64,000 bases of DNA from assembly GCA_963678855.1 (NCBI GenBank), contig OY787448.1:1-64000 (forward strand), read 5' to 3'. The DNA is from F22 sp963678855 (GTDB taxonomy: Bacteria > Bacteroidota > Bacteroidia > Bacteroidales > Bacteroidaceae). A program made the position numbers and the translations under genes. Numbering within the stretch: position 1 is the first letter of the stretch; each line of letters opens with the position of its first letter. The notes under the pieces are model-generated. The model saw nothing but the letters and a program-made list of their open reading frames with translations, searched no databases and was not told the DNA's origin. Shown in pieces: positions 33,657 to 42,316 of the stretch.

Positions 33657-34505
33657 TTATTTGTTTTGTGGTTGAAATAGAGACGTGATTGTAGTACGTT
33701 TGGTATGTAAAGCATTGAAAAGGAGTTCCAGATCTAGTTCTGTTTCCTCTTGCTCTGCATTTGGGAGAATCAGCTTATTGCCATAAAGAGTAGGGGTTGC
33801 AAAGATCGCTTGTTCGATGAGGCTTCTATCGTCCGATTCCACAAATTGCAACTGCTTCGTGATATCATACGTCGATGCTTGCAGGGTGATACCTCTTGCT
33901 TCAAGAATTAAAATTTCGTCAATCAACTTATCAATATCATTGACCTGATGCGTAGAAATTACAATGCTTCGGTTGTCATTCATTCCCGCCGCAATCAACT
34001 TGCGGAACTGGCTCTTGCTAGGAATATCCAGTCCGTTGGTTGGTTCATCCATCAACAAGATAGATACATTTGTAGCTAGCGCAAAGGCCATAAACACCTT
34101 CTTTTTTTGTCCCATCGATAGACGTCCAAGATGTACATCAGCTGACATCTCAAATAAGCTAAGATAGTGAGTGAAATCATCGTAAGAGAACTTAGGGTAA
34201 AAAGCGCTGTACGTTTTTACATAACTTTGAAGTTTGATACTTGGTAGCTCGAACTCCTCTGGCACTAGAAAGATATCCTCTAACACACTCACCGAGCGCT
34301 TAAATACCGATTCACCATGGAGAGTAATATCACCCGTAGGACTTTTAAGTAGTCCGTTGATTAAATAGAGTAGGGTCGACTTACCGACACCATTTTTACC
34401 AAGTAGGCCATAGATATGACCTGCTTCTAGTGCAAAAGACACGTCTGAATAGAGCAGCTTGTCTTGCTTTCGATAACGATATGATACATCTTGAATTGAT
34501 AACAT
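33657..34505 (-). CDS. ABC transporter ATP-binding protein
   Basis: 282 residues. Walker A GLLGKNGVGKST, Q-loop, signature LSMGQKKK (lysine-rich instead of LSGGQ), Walker B ILLMDEPTNGLD, H-loop ISTHQ. The signature variant is typical of the YtrB-like subfamily. It heads the operon ATPase-permease-GntR-beta-helix. Confidence 0.9.
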   Translation of the reverse strand: MLSIQDVSYRYRKQDKLLYSDVSFALEAGHIYGLLGKNGVGKSTLLYLINGLLKSPTGDITLHGESVFKRSVSVLEDIFLVPEEFELPSIKLQSYVKTYSAFYPKFSYDDFTHYLSLFEMSADVHLGRLSMGQKKKVFMAFALATNVSILLMDEPTNGLDIPSKSQFRKLIAAGMNDNRSIVISTHQVNDIDKLIDEILILEARGITLQASTYDITKQLQFVESDDRSLIEQAIFATPTLYGNKLILPNAEQEETELDLELLFNALHTKRTTITSLFQPQNK

Positions 34506-34622
34506 AGTTGATATTTTAGTTTTAATTTATGAGTGTATTAGACAACTAGTACACTGCAAATGTATCATTTCTAGACAACTTTGCAAGATGCAATTTGTTT
34601 ATTAACATTCTTTTAACCTAGA

Positions 34623-34654
34623 AGGCGCCGCACCCATAATTGGATACAGCGCCT
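34623..34654 (-). terminator. weak hairpin after the 34689 gene
   Basis: AGGCGC (34623-34628) pairs with GCGCCT (34649-34654). It lies just downstream of the stop of the reverse gene at 34689. Confidence 0.45.
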
Positions 34655-34688
34655 CAATATTGTTATAACAAAAGAGAAGTAGCTCGTT

Positions 34689-35474
34689 TTATTGCACACT
34701 CCAAAAGTCAGCATACTGACTGAATACCGCAGGTAATCCTAAGTTTGGTCCATACACATCAGCTCGATTGCCTACATAATGGTTAGCAATCAGTACCGCA
34801 TGATTGTCGTAATCCAATCCGATAATTTGGAAACTTTCATATCCGTAGTGAGTTTTACCCAGACGAGCATCTACAAGTATTTGTCGAAAGAGCTTTCTTA
34901 CCTCCATTTTTGCTACATTGTAGCTATGCCCTAGGTTAGTAAGCCTTTCTATATTCTGTTTCTCGTCCTTATTTACAGGAATAATCGTGTAGTCTGTACT
35001 AATTTTCATGATCTCATTGCGCATACAAGCCGATTTGTTCTTGATAGCTTTAGGCACCCATGTATCACCTTGCAAAGCAAACTCATAGATATATTTCACC
35101 TTGAATTTGTAGTAGATAATCCCCAATTGAGTCCTAGCCTCATTCAGACAAATCGAATAAAACCCTTTGAGCTTTGCGATTTTGTACGTCTTTTTCCATT
35201 TAGGTTGTTCGACATATAGATGTCTTTCCAAGCCCTCAGTTTTGATATAGTTATTAGGAAGTGCTTCTTTGAGAAGAGTCTGATACGCTTTTTGTTGCTT
35301 CTCATACTCCTTAAAAATATCCACCACCTTCCCATTGATTTTAAATTCTGTTTTTGAGATTGGCTTCACATACTTCTTGATGCTGCTAGCTCCTAGAGAT
35401 AAAGGACAGATGAATAGCATTAATGCCCAGAGGCATGTAGTGTACACGTGAGTCAAGTAAAAATTACGTTTCAT
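34689..35474 (-). CDS. hypothetical secreted protein
   Basis: 261 residues from ATG 35474 (MKRNFYLTHVYTTCLWALMLFICPLSLGA). The -7 box TACATTTG at 35515-35508 lies within the longer frame, which supports this start. The mature part is helical with YYKFKVKYIYEFALQGDTWVPKAIKNK and a C-terminal YGYESFQIIGLDYDNHAVLIANHY. No family is recognised. Confidence 0.65.
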   Translation of the reverse strand: MKRNFYLTHVYTTCLWALMLFICPLSLGASSIKKYVKPISKTEFKINGKVVDIFKEYEKQQKAYQTLLKEALPNNYIKTEGLERHLYVEQPKWKKTYKIAKLKGFYSICLNEARTQLGIIYYKFKVKYIYEFALQGDTWVPKAIKNKSACMRNEIMKISTDYTIIPVNKDEKQNIERLTNLGHSYNVAKMEVRKLFRQILVDARLGKTHYGYESFQIIGLDYDNHAVLIANHYVGNRADVYGPNLGLPAVFSQYADFWSVQ

Positions 35475-35557
35475 AAATACTATAAATTTACGTTTGAATA
35501 TAAACAAATGTACTATTTTCTGTACAATCGACAAAAGAATAATCGATTTATTCCACA

Positions 35558-36640
35558 CTAAATATTCCAATCAAACTCAATCTCCAACTGCCTGACTCCG
35601 CCAGTTTCCTTCTTGTCAGGAAAGTTCGACATCGTTAATCCCAGCAGACGCACCCCCATCTCCTGCACAATCTCATCCTGATCACGCAACATCCAATTCA
35701 CCTGCACCCCGATTTCAGACCGCATAAACGGCTTATCATGGCTAATACTTCTCGTAATCGTTCGGAAATCCCCATACCTCAGTTTCAGCGTTAACGTCTT
35801 CCCAATCTTATTCAGCTTCTCACAGCGTCGCCACATAATCTCCGTAATCTCCAGCAGCTTAGTCCTCACCTCCTCAATATCCGTAATATCCGTCTCAAAG
35901 GTACGCTCAGCACCCACCGATTTCCGTTCTCGGTACGGTTCCACTGGACGCTCATCCACACCCCGCACCACATCATAAAAGTAATTGCCCACCTTGCCAA
36001 ATATTTGCGTTAATCGCTCCCGAGAGAACTCCTTCAGGTCGCGCCCCTTGTAAATCTTCAGCGCATTCATACGCTGATTCGTACGCGTCCCCACACCGTG
36101 AAACTTCCCGATATCCAAGTCCTCCAGAAACGCCTCCGCCTCCTCAGGCTTAATCAACGTAAACCCATCTGGCTTGTCCATATCCGACGCAATTTTCGCC
36201 AAGAACTTATTGTATGACACCCCAGCAGATGCTGTCAGTTGCGTCTGCTCAAATATCTTCTGCTTGATTTCCAGCGCGATCAGCGACGCCGATGGCGGCC
36301 CCATCTTCGGTTCCGTCACATCCAGATATGCCTCGTCCAGCGACGCAGGCTCCACCAAGTCTGTGTACTCATGAAAGATATTGCGAATAATTGCCGATGC
36401 CTCCTTGTACGCCTCAAAGCGTCCAGGAGCCAGAATCAGATGCGGGCATTTGCGCAGCGCCACCGATACAGGCTGCGCCGAGTGAACCCCATATTTGCGC
36501 GCTTCATAACTCGCCGTCGATACCACCGAGCGCGGACCGTTATGCCCGACAGCCAAGGGCTTGCCTCGCCATTCGGGATGATCTCGCTGCTCCACAGCGG
36601 CAAAGAAACAGTCCATATCGATGTGAATGATTTTTCTCAT
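35558..36640 (-). CDS. dinB: DNA polymerase IV (Y-family)
   Basis: 360 residues from ATG 36640 (MRKIIHIDMDCFFAAVEQRD); an earlier start at 36694 is rejected because the -7 box TACTTTTG (36671-36664) lies inside that extension. Motifs: HIDMDCFFAAVE (catalytic Asp), SVVSTASYEARKYGV, SLDEAYLDVT (second catalytic Asp-Glu), and helix-hairpin-helix GKFHGVGTRT. It is GC-rich compared with neighbours. It does error-prone translesion synthesis. Confidence 0.95.
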   Translation of the reverse strand: MRKIIHIDMDCFFAAVEQRDHPEWRGKPLAVGHNGPRSVVSTASYEARKYGVHSAQPVSVALRKCPHLILAPGRFEAYKEASAIIRNIFHEYTDLVEPASLDEAYLDVTEPKMGPPSASLIALEIKQKIFEQTQLTASAGVSYNKFLAKIASDMDKPDGFTLIKPEEAEAFLEDLDIGKFHGVGTRTNQRMNALKIYKGRDLKEFSRERLTQIFGKVGNYFYDVVRGVDERPVEPYRERKSVGAERTFETDITDIEEVRTKLLEITEIMWRRCEKLNKIGKTLTLKLRYGDFRTITRSISHDKPFMRSEIGVQVNWMLRDQDEIVQEMGVRLLGLTMSNFPDKKETGGVRQLEIEFDWNI

Positions 36641-36663
36641 TGTGGATAGTGGTTTAGGAAGTA

Positions 36664-36671
36664 CAAAAGTA
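36664..36671 (-). promoter_or_regulatory. -7 box TACTTTTG of dinB
   Basis: Reverse-strand -7 box 24 bases upstream of ATG 36640. Confidence 0.45.
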
Positions 36672-36835
36672 GGGATAATATTGTGTATATGCAAGAGTGA
36701 GATAGTTATCTATAGCTCCGCTTGACTTTTTTCAAAAACTGCATACCTCCAGAATCTTTCGTTACTTTTTGATTGGACTTCATCCATATAAACGGTACAT
36801 TTGCTAGCGAATTGTTAACCCAAAAACTTAAAACT

Positions 36836-37224
36836 ATGCACATCGAACACGTTGCCGTATGGACAAAAGACCTAGAGTCTATGAAAGACTTTTATGTCAA
36901 GTATTTTAATATGTCATGCAATGACAAGTACACCAATAGTAAGAAAGGATTTCACTCATATTTCTTATCGTGGCCAGGCAGCCGCTCCCGCATCGAGCTG
37001 ATGGATATCACAGGGATGGAAGACCTCCTGAAGGCCGAGGATTTGATATGGGATTCTGCCATATCTGCATCTCAGTAGGTAGCGAAAAAGCCGTGAATGA
37101 ACTGACCGAACGACTACGCACAGATGGCTATACCATAGCTGGCGAAACACGCTGGTCGGGCGATGGCTACTACGAAAGTGTGGTGCTCGATCCAGAAGGA
37201 AATCGAGTGGAGATTACTATTTAA
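36836..37224 (+). pseudogene. VOC/glyoxalase family protein, frameshifted
   Basis: MHIEHVAVWTKDLESMKDFYVKYFNMSCNDKYTNSKKGFHSYFLSWPGSRSRIEL continues in one frame to a stop at 37078. The second half, MGFCHICISVGSEKAVNELTERLRTDGYTIAGETRWSGDGYYESVVLDPEGNRVEITI, is in the frame one base away. Joining the two near 37040 makes a normal VOC domain of about 125 residues. A -7 box (TACATTTG, 36796-36803) supports ATG 36836. A terminator follows. Either a broken gene or a sequence error. Confidence 0.7.
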
Positions 37225-37241
37225 AAGGGAAGATGAAATAG

Positions 37242-37275
37242 AAAAGAGTTCGGTACGATGCCGAACTCTTTTTGT
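37242..37275 (+). terminator. strong hairpin terminator
   Basis: Arms AAAAGAGTTCGG (37242-37253) and CCGAACTCTTTT (37261-37272) with a 7-base loop and T-run. Confidence 0.85.
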
Positions 37276-37373
37276 TTATAATAAACTCTTATGGCTTACT
37301 AGAGAATACCCACTTAGATTGTCCAACATATAATTGTTCACAAACTTGAAAATAATAGAAAAGAATCAAGTTT

Positions 37374-37416
37374 ATTTGTCATAACAAGTTATTTGCGTAT
37401 ATTTGTCATGACAAAT
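37374..37416 (+). promoter_or_regulatory. promoter with two MarR-type palindromes
   Basis: ATTTGTCATGACAAAT (37401-37416) is a perfect 16-bp palindrome. An imperfect copy ATTTGTCATAACAAGT (37374-37389) is 27 bases upstream. The second palindrome overlaps the -7 box TATATTTG (37398-37405). The operon downstream encodes a MarR regulator, so autoregulation through these sites is likely. Confidence 0.7.
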
Positions 37417-37431
37417 AAAAAGAATAGAGAT

Positions 37432-38145
37432 ATGAAAAAGGAACATTTTATTGAAAACTACAGAAATGCTTTTGGTAATTATGAACTACCCATAGCATTC
37501 TGGTATTCCGACGAACCAGTCGTTGAACCAGTGAAAACTAGAGGTTGCTATATTGGGAACTTAAAAACCGCTCGAGACGGTGGAGTGGTTAGCCTTAATG
37601 TTGAGACCATTTCGTGTCCAGGAGGAAAAACATATGCTGGCTTTATTCCACCTCCCCCTTTTATTAGTGGTTTTGTTTCAGGAAAAGAACGCTATAAAGA
37701 AACACCCGACCTAGTCAACGAATTTATCAGTGAATTGAACATTCCAGATAAATCAGGCAAGTATCTTAATTTTGCTTCAATTGCAGCCATTGACAGTTTT
37801 GATTTCATAGAAGGATTAATATTTTTTGCCATCCCAGATGTACTCTCTGGACTCGTTTCGTGGGCTATGTTTGATACGAACAAAGCCGATGCGGTTGCTA
37901 CGCTATTTGGTTCAGGCTGTAGCTCAATAATTTCGCAGACAGTTGTCGAAAATAAAAACAATGGTCATCGTACCTTCTTAGGTATGTTTGATCCTTCAGC
38001 TCGCCCAGAGGTAGAGGAAAATATATTAACTTTGACTATACCTTTATCGCGATTTAAAACAATGTATCATACCATTAACTCCTCGTGTCTACAAGGAACG
38101 CATGGTTGGAAAAAAGTAAAACAAAGGATTGAAAATGAAGATTAG
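37432..38145 (+). CDS. DUF169 family protein
   Basis: 237 residues from ATG 37432 (MKKEHFIENYRNAFGNYELPIAFWYSDEP); upstream ATG codons fall within the promoter. Conserved segments: RGCYIGNLKTARDGGVVSLNVETISCPGGKTYAGF, FDPSARPEVEENILTLTIPLSRFKTMYHTI. DUF169 proteins are of unknown function, common in anaerobes. The MarR gene overlaps its end. Confidence 0.85.
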   Translation: MKKEHFIENYRNAFGNYELPIAFWYSDEPVVEPVKTRGCYIGNLKTARDGGVVSLNVETISCPGGKTYAGFIPPPPFISGFVSGKERYKETPDLVNEFISELNIPDKSGKYLNFASIAAIDSFDFIEGLIFFAIPDVLSGLVSWAMFDTNKADAVATLFGSGCSSIISQTVVENKNNGHRTFLGMFDPSARPEVEENILTLTIPLSRFKTMYHTINSSCLQGTHGWKKVKQRIENED

Positions 38146-38587
38146 ATTAGAAAGTTCGGTTAATCACCAAATAGCAACACTAGCCGTATTGTTAAAGCGA
38201 CAAGTGTTTAGAGTCATTGCAAAGAATGATTTAGATATTACCCCAGACCAATGGGTTATATTGTATTTTTTATGGCAAAAGGATGGACTTTCTGTGGGCG
38301 AACTTGCTGCGAAAGCAAAAAAAGACTTTGCCAATGTTACTCGAATAGTCAGTAAACTAGAGGTACTTGGCTACGTTGCTAGAACACAAAGTGAAAAAGA
38401 TAGCAGAGTTAGCCATATTTATCTTCAGCCTAAAGCTGATCAGATTAAGGACAAAGTTCAGCAATGCATGGTCGAATCTACTGACATAGCAATGAAAGGC
38501 ATAAGCCAAGCAGAACAGGAACGCTTATTGACTATTTTGGATAGAATAGAGTGCAACATTCTTGAAAATGAAACTGCGGTAAAATAA
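38135..38587 (+). CDS. MarR-family transcriptional regulator
   Basis: 150 residues from ATG 38135, overlapping the DUF169 gene by 11 bases. The winged helix is TPDQWVILYFLWQKDGLSVGELAAKAKKDFANVTRIVSKLEVLGYVARTQSEKDSRVSHIYL. It probably binds the palindromes at 37374-37416 and controls the DUF169 gene and itself in response to a small ligand. Confidence 0.9.
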   Translation: MKIRLESSVNHQIATLAVLLKRQVFRVIAKNDLDITPDQWVILYFLWQKDGLSVGELAAKAKKDFANVTRIVSKLEVLGYVARTQSEKDSRVSHIYLQPKADQIKDKVQQCMVESTDIAMKGISQAEQERLLTILDRIECNILENETAVK

Positions 38588-38703
38588 ATATGACTTAGAT
38601 GCATCTATCTATACTTAAAAGCGCGTTTTATATACTCCATTGCAGTGTCTTTATATAAAAGTCGGTTCTTATATATAGGTAGGTGAGAGAAAGTTAGCCT
38701 CGT

Positions 38704-39663
38704 CTATCTGTGAATAATGTTATTTTTGATTTGGCGCAGGGGGGACACCCTCTGCGCTTTATTTGTGTTTACAACCTGCTCACTCAGCAACCCCTCGATC
38801 ACCTTCACCTCCTCCAGATGCACCGCCTTCTTGCGATGCCCGAAATAAATCACATTGCTCACAGGCACATAGCCCTCCCAGAGCACTTGTAATTCCCCAC
38901 TAGCCAACTGCTCAGCCGCAAGGAAATCAGGTACGATAGCCACACCCTCTCCATAACACAGACACTTGATAATAGAGCGGAAATTCGGCACCACATAATT
39001 CGGCTGGAAACTAGGCCGCTGCCCAAAGTTGGCCTGCCAGAAACGCAAGAAATGCTCATTGTCCGTCGACGACCCATACCAATTATATTGCGAAAGATGC
39101 GCACACACTTCCTTCACACTGTGCGAGTCGATATACGCCTCCATCGCCCCCTTGTCGATACTCTGGCTACCCACCACGATGATATGCTCCTCAAAAAGCG
39201 GCGTAAATACCAACTCCTTATTCTCCTTCGTGTGCGGCGTCACAATCGCATCCGCATAGCCCTTCTCCAAGTTATCCAGCAACTTCGGATAGTCCGAGAA
39301 CCGATTCACCAGATTGCAAGGCAGCTGATGAATCAGCGGCTCCATCATCAACTGGAACGTCTCATAACACATCCCCAACGTCAGCGTAGGACGCTGCGCA
39401 TCCGCCGTACGGTGAAAGGACTGCTCAATCTCCTCTAGCACATCCAGGTGAGGCGCAATCATATTATACAGCGCCTTGCCCTTCTCAGTTGGCACCATCC
39501 GCTTGTTGACCCTGTCAAACAGCTTATCACCCACATAACTCTCCAGAGAACTCAGGTGCAGGCTAGCCCCAGGCTGAGAGATGAAAATTTTCTCGGCCGC
39601 CGCAGTCAGCGTCCCCGTATCGTAAATAGCACGAAACGTGCGATACCATTCTAAATTAAGCAT
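38704..39663 (-). CDS. LysR-family transcriptional regulator
   Basis: 319 residues from ATG 39663 (MLNLEWYRTFRAIYDTGTLTAAAEKIFISQPGASLHLSSLESYVGDKLFDR, the LysR winged helix). The effector domain follows from about residue 90. A -7 box TACCTTTG lies 30-40 bases upstream. It is divergent from the flavin oxidoreductase gene, and a palindrome in the shared region is a likely binding site. GC-rich relative to the neighbourhood. Confidence 0.9.
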   Translation of the reverse strand: MLNLEWYRTFRAIYDTGTLTAAAEKIFISQPGASLHLSSLESYVGDKLFDRVNKRMVPTEKGKALYNMIAPHLDVLEEIEQSFHRTADAQRPTLTLGMCYETFQLMMEPLIHQLPCNLVNRFSDYPKLLDNLEKGYADAIVTPHTKENKELVFTPLFEEHIIVVGSQSIDKGAMEAYIDSHSVKEVCAHLSQYNWYGSSTDNEHFLRFWQANFGQRPSFQPNYVVPNFRSIIKCLCYGEGVAIVPDFLAAEQLASGELQVLWEGYVPVSNVIYFGHRKKAVHLEEVKVIEGLLSEQVVNTNKAQRVSPLRQIKNNIIHR

Positions 39664-39718
39664 AGGTTGTTGTTTTCTATTATTATTCTGATACAAAGGT
39701 ATGATTTTTCTTATTTGT

Positions 39719-39745
39719 ATGCAACAATTGCATTGCCTATCTTTG
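39719..39745 (+). promoter_or_regulatory. LysR-type operator and promoter of the flavin oxidoreductase
   Basis: ATGCAACAATTGCAT (39719-39733), arms ATGCAA/TTGCAT with a 3-base centre (T-N11-A type), lies between a TTG at 39715-39717 and the -7 box TATCTTTG (39738-39745), spacer 20. LysR binding in the spacer would activate or block this promoter. Confidence 0.65.
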
Positions 39746-39803
39746 CACCGTGGTTCTAAGAAAGGACTGAAACAGAGTATGTAACAACTATAAAATAAGG
39801 AAA

Positions 39804-40970
39804 ATGGAAACAAAGAAAACATCTACACAGGCAAAGCATTTATTTGAGCCGACCCAAGTCAGAAGCATGACCATCAACAACCGCATTATCCGAGCCGCCC
39901 TATGGCTTAAGCGCGCCGATCCAGAGGGCCACCTTACACAAAGCATCTATGACTACTACGGCGAACTAGCCGCGGGCGGTGTCGGACTAATTATCACAGG
40001 TTACAGCATGGTCGATGCAGCCGACAGGCCCAACCCAGGCATGATGGGCATCTACAGCGATGAGTTTATCCCAGAGCACAAACGATTGGTGGATTTGGCC
40101 CATCAGCACGGCACACCTATCGCCCTGCAGATGGCCTATGGTGGGTCGCAAACCATGCACCCAGAATACGTGAAGCATCCGCAGATCGGTCCATCGGCCG
40201 TGCAGAATCGCGTCACCAAAGTCATCCCTCGAGAGATGACCAAAGAAGATATCCTCTCTGTACAAGAGCACTTCGCAGCCTCTGCCGCACGTGCCCAAGC
40301 AGCAGGATACGACGCCATCGAACTACATGCAGCCCACGGATACCTGCTCAGCCAGTTCCTCACCCCTTACTGCAACCGTCGTGAAGACGAATACGGTGGC
40401 AGCCTAGAAAACCGTGCCCGCATCCTGTGCGAAACCATCCAAGCCGTCCGCGCACGAGTAGGGGAAGACTTCCCAATCATGGTCAAGTTCAACCACGATG
40501 ACTATATGGACGAAGGCGAAGGATTGACCCTGCCCGAAGCCGTGGAGGTCGCCAAGATGCTCGAAGCCGCTGGTGCCGATATGCTCGAAGTGAGCGGGTG
40601 CAACGAGACCACGGGCAAGGGTGTGGGCCCTGCGCGTACGGGCATCAATAAGCCAGAGAAGCAGTCGTACTACTTGGAGCCAACCAAGCTGATTGCGGAG
40701 GCGGTGTCTATCCCTGTGATTCTGATGGGGGGCAACCGCGATGCGCAGCGTTTAGAAAGTCTTTTGGAAAGTACTTCTATAGCCTATTTTGCTGTGGCTC
40801 GACCATTGCTTGCTGAGCCTGATTTGCCTAAGAAATGGCAAGCTGATTTGGGGTATAAGCCGATGTGTGTGTCTTGTAATGGGTGTTATACGAAGGGGGA
40901 TACGCCGGTGCATTGTGTGGTGCAGGCGAGGTTGAAGGCTCGGCTGCAAGCGAAAGCTGCTAAGGCGTAA
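39804..40970 (+). CDS. NADH:flavin oxidoreductase (Old Yellow Enzyme family)
   Basis: 388 residues. TIM-barrel FMN enzyme of the OYE family. Motifs: LFEPTQVRSMTINNRIIRA, FAASAARAQAAGYDAIELHAAHGYLLSQFLTPYCNRREDEYGG (active-site His pair), and VILMGGNRDAQRLESLL. A C-terminal CVSCNGCY...VHC may be a cysteine cluster, but is shorter than the 4Fe-4S set of the large enzymes. It reduces activated C=C or nitro compounds. The divergent LysR gene probably controls it. The 5' two-thirds are GC-rich; the 3' end is not. Confidence 0.9.
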   Translation: METKKTSTQAKHLFEPTQVRSMTINNRIIRAALWLKRADPEGHLTQSIYDYYGELAAGGVGLIITGYSMVDAADRPNPGMMGIYSDEFIPEHKRLVDLAHQHGTPIALQMAYGGSQTMHPEYVKHPQIGPSAVQNRVTKVIPREMTKEDILSVQEHFAASAARAQAAGYDAIELHAAHGYLLSQFLTPYCNRREDEYGGSLENRARILCETIQAVRARVGEDFPIMVKFNHDDYMDEGEGLTLPEAVEVAKMLEAAGADMLEVSGCNETTGKGVGPARTGINKPEKQSYYLEPTKLIAEAVSIPVILMGGNRDAQRLESLLESTSIAYFAVARPLLAEPDLPKKWQADLGYKPMCVSCNGCYTKGDTPVHCVVQARLKARLQAKAAKA

Positions 40971-41004
40971 TTTTTTGAGTTAGGAATAATTGATTTTAGT
41001 TGGA

Positions 41005-41042
41005 GGCCTATCCAATCGCGTGAGCGATTAGGTAGGCCGTTG
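41005..41042 (+). terminator. hairpin terminator
   Basis: GGCCTATCCAATCGC (41005-41019) pairs with GCGATTAGGTAGGCC (41024-41038), with G-U pairs. Confidence 0.65.
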
Positions 41043-41348
41043 TTATATATAAATGTTGTGAATATAAATTGTAATAGTAATCAACAAAATGATTGCCGAA
41101 TTATTATATTTATCCAAATTATTTAAGTATTTTTGCTCTGGACTACATTTTAATGTCTATGTTTTTGAAAGCGTTGTGTCTTCTATTGTATAGAAAGTAG
41201 AATAATCTCTAACTTGTAGAACTGTATTTTTTGCTCTATCTATGAATCTTAGATCATTTTCTTTACCGTTAGTTTTGATATTAAGTTCCACGCTTTATTT
41301 CACTAATCGTATCCTATGGAACTTAGGATAACCTTGAATTATTATATT
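41043..41348. other. intergenic region
   Basis: AT-rich, about 300 bases. No gene recognised; a promoter for the SHOCT gene is expected here. Confidence 0.3.
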
Positions 41349-42008
41349 ATGAGTATTGTAGATCATCATGGAGAAGTAGAGTATCCATTCTCATTTAAAA
41401 CTGTGTTTGATGCTGTAATGGAAGCAGCTCCTCAAATCGATAAAATTACTTTAGATAGCGCTGACGAAATGAGTGGGCGTATTACATTTAAAACGGGAGT
41501 TAGCCTAGTTAGCTGGGGAGAGAATATTCCTATTCAATTAACAAAGATCTCTTCCACTCGTACCAAGATGCAAATCTTATCTACTCCTAAAACAGGTGTG
41601 ATGTTTGGTGGAGCTATGGATTTTGGAAAAAATCGCGAGAATATAGAGAAGATTATCAATGTAGTATCTAAGGTTCTATCAGAGAAACCTAAAGAAGTTG
41701 AAACACCAGAGTCCCCGAATGTTTCATCAATTGCTGATGAACTTCTTAAACTCAAGAAATTGCAAGAACAAGGTATTCTTTCGCACCATCAATTTGAAAT
41801 AGAGAAGCAAAAAGTGCTAAGTAACAGTACAGCTTATTCTACTCAAAATACAAACTTGAGTAACCAACATACTGCTCAGCCTAATCAACCAATGGTACAT
41901 ATTGAAGGGAATGGCAATAATTCTAAAGGCTATATAGTTCTGGCTATCATTGTGTTTATTATTATTTTCTTGTCTTCATTCTTGAGCTTTTTGCCTATGG
42001 GGTATTGA
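41349..42008 (+). CDS. SHOCT-domain protein with C-terminal membrane segment
   Basis: 219 residues from ATG 41349. Residues 1-95 form an alpha/beta domain (FSFKTVFDAVMEAAPQIDKITLDSADEMSGRITFK). A SHOCT motif follows (SIADELLKLKKLQEQGILSHHQFEIEKQKVL, about 125-155), and the C-terminus has one membrane helix (YIVLAIIVFIIIFLSSFLSFL). SHOCT is a short oligomerisation motif. Function unknown. Confidence 0.75.
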   Translation: MSIVDHHGEVEYPFSFKTVFDAVMEAAPQIDKITLDSADEMSGRITFKTGVSLVSWGENIPIQLTKISSTRTKMQILSTPKTGVMFGGAMDFGKNRENIEKIINVVSKVLSEKPKEVETPESPNVSSIADELLKLKKLQEQGILSHHQFEIEKQKVLSNSTAYSTQNTNLSNQHTAQPNQPMVHIEGNGNNSKGYIVLAIIVFIIIFLSSFLSFLPMGY

Positions 42009-42016
42009 TAGTTATT

Positions 42017-42055
42017 GCCTATCTAATTGTTATTAAGCAATTAGGTGGGCTATTT
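42017..42055 (+). terminator. hairpin terminator
   Basis: Arms 42017-42029 and 42038-42050 pair with two G-U pairs, followed by a T-rich stretch. It resembles the terminator at 41005. Confidence 0.6.
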
Positions 42056-42131
42056 CTTTTCGTAATTATCAATGAAGCAGAACTATTAATTGCTTTGCAC
42101 CTATGGTGCAACTGAAGTACCTGAAAAGGTT

Positions 42132-42284
42132 ATGTATATGTATAACACAGAACTACTTATTTCAGGCAATGGATTTAATGGGAAAGGGCGTAGTGAAATA
42201 GAAGAGAACAATAAACGCTTTGCTATTCATATCCTTCCCAAAGTAAATGAGCAAAATTTGATTTTAAGTGGGGAAGTAAAATAA
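42132..42284 (+). pseudogene. short gene remnant
   Basis: About 50 codons (MYMYNTELLISGNGFNGKGRSEIEENNKRFAIHILPKVNEQNLILSGEVK). The sequence looks protein-like (a strand-rich pattern with KGRSE and N-K-R-F) but no family is recognised and there is no clear start context. Probably the end of a lost gene. Confidence 0.3.
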
Positions 42285-42316
42285 ACAATTTCAGTTTAAA
42301 TGTAACCTTATAACCT

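Noticed and set aside
36239..36649. Plus-strand frame over dinB
   Set aside because: Arginine-rich antisense frame due to GC-rich coding; dinB motifs on the other strand are clear.
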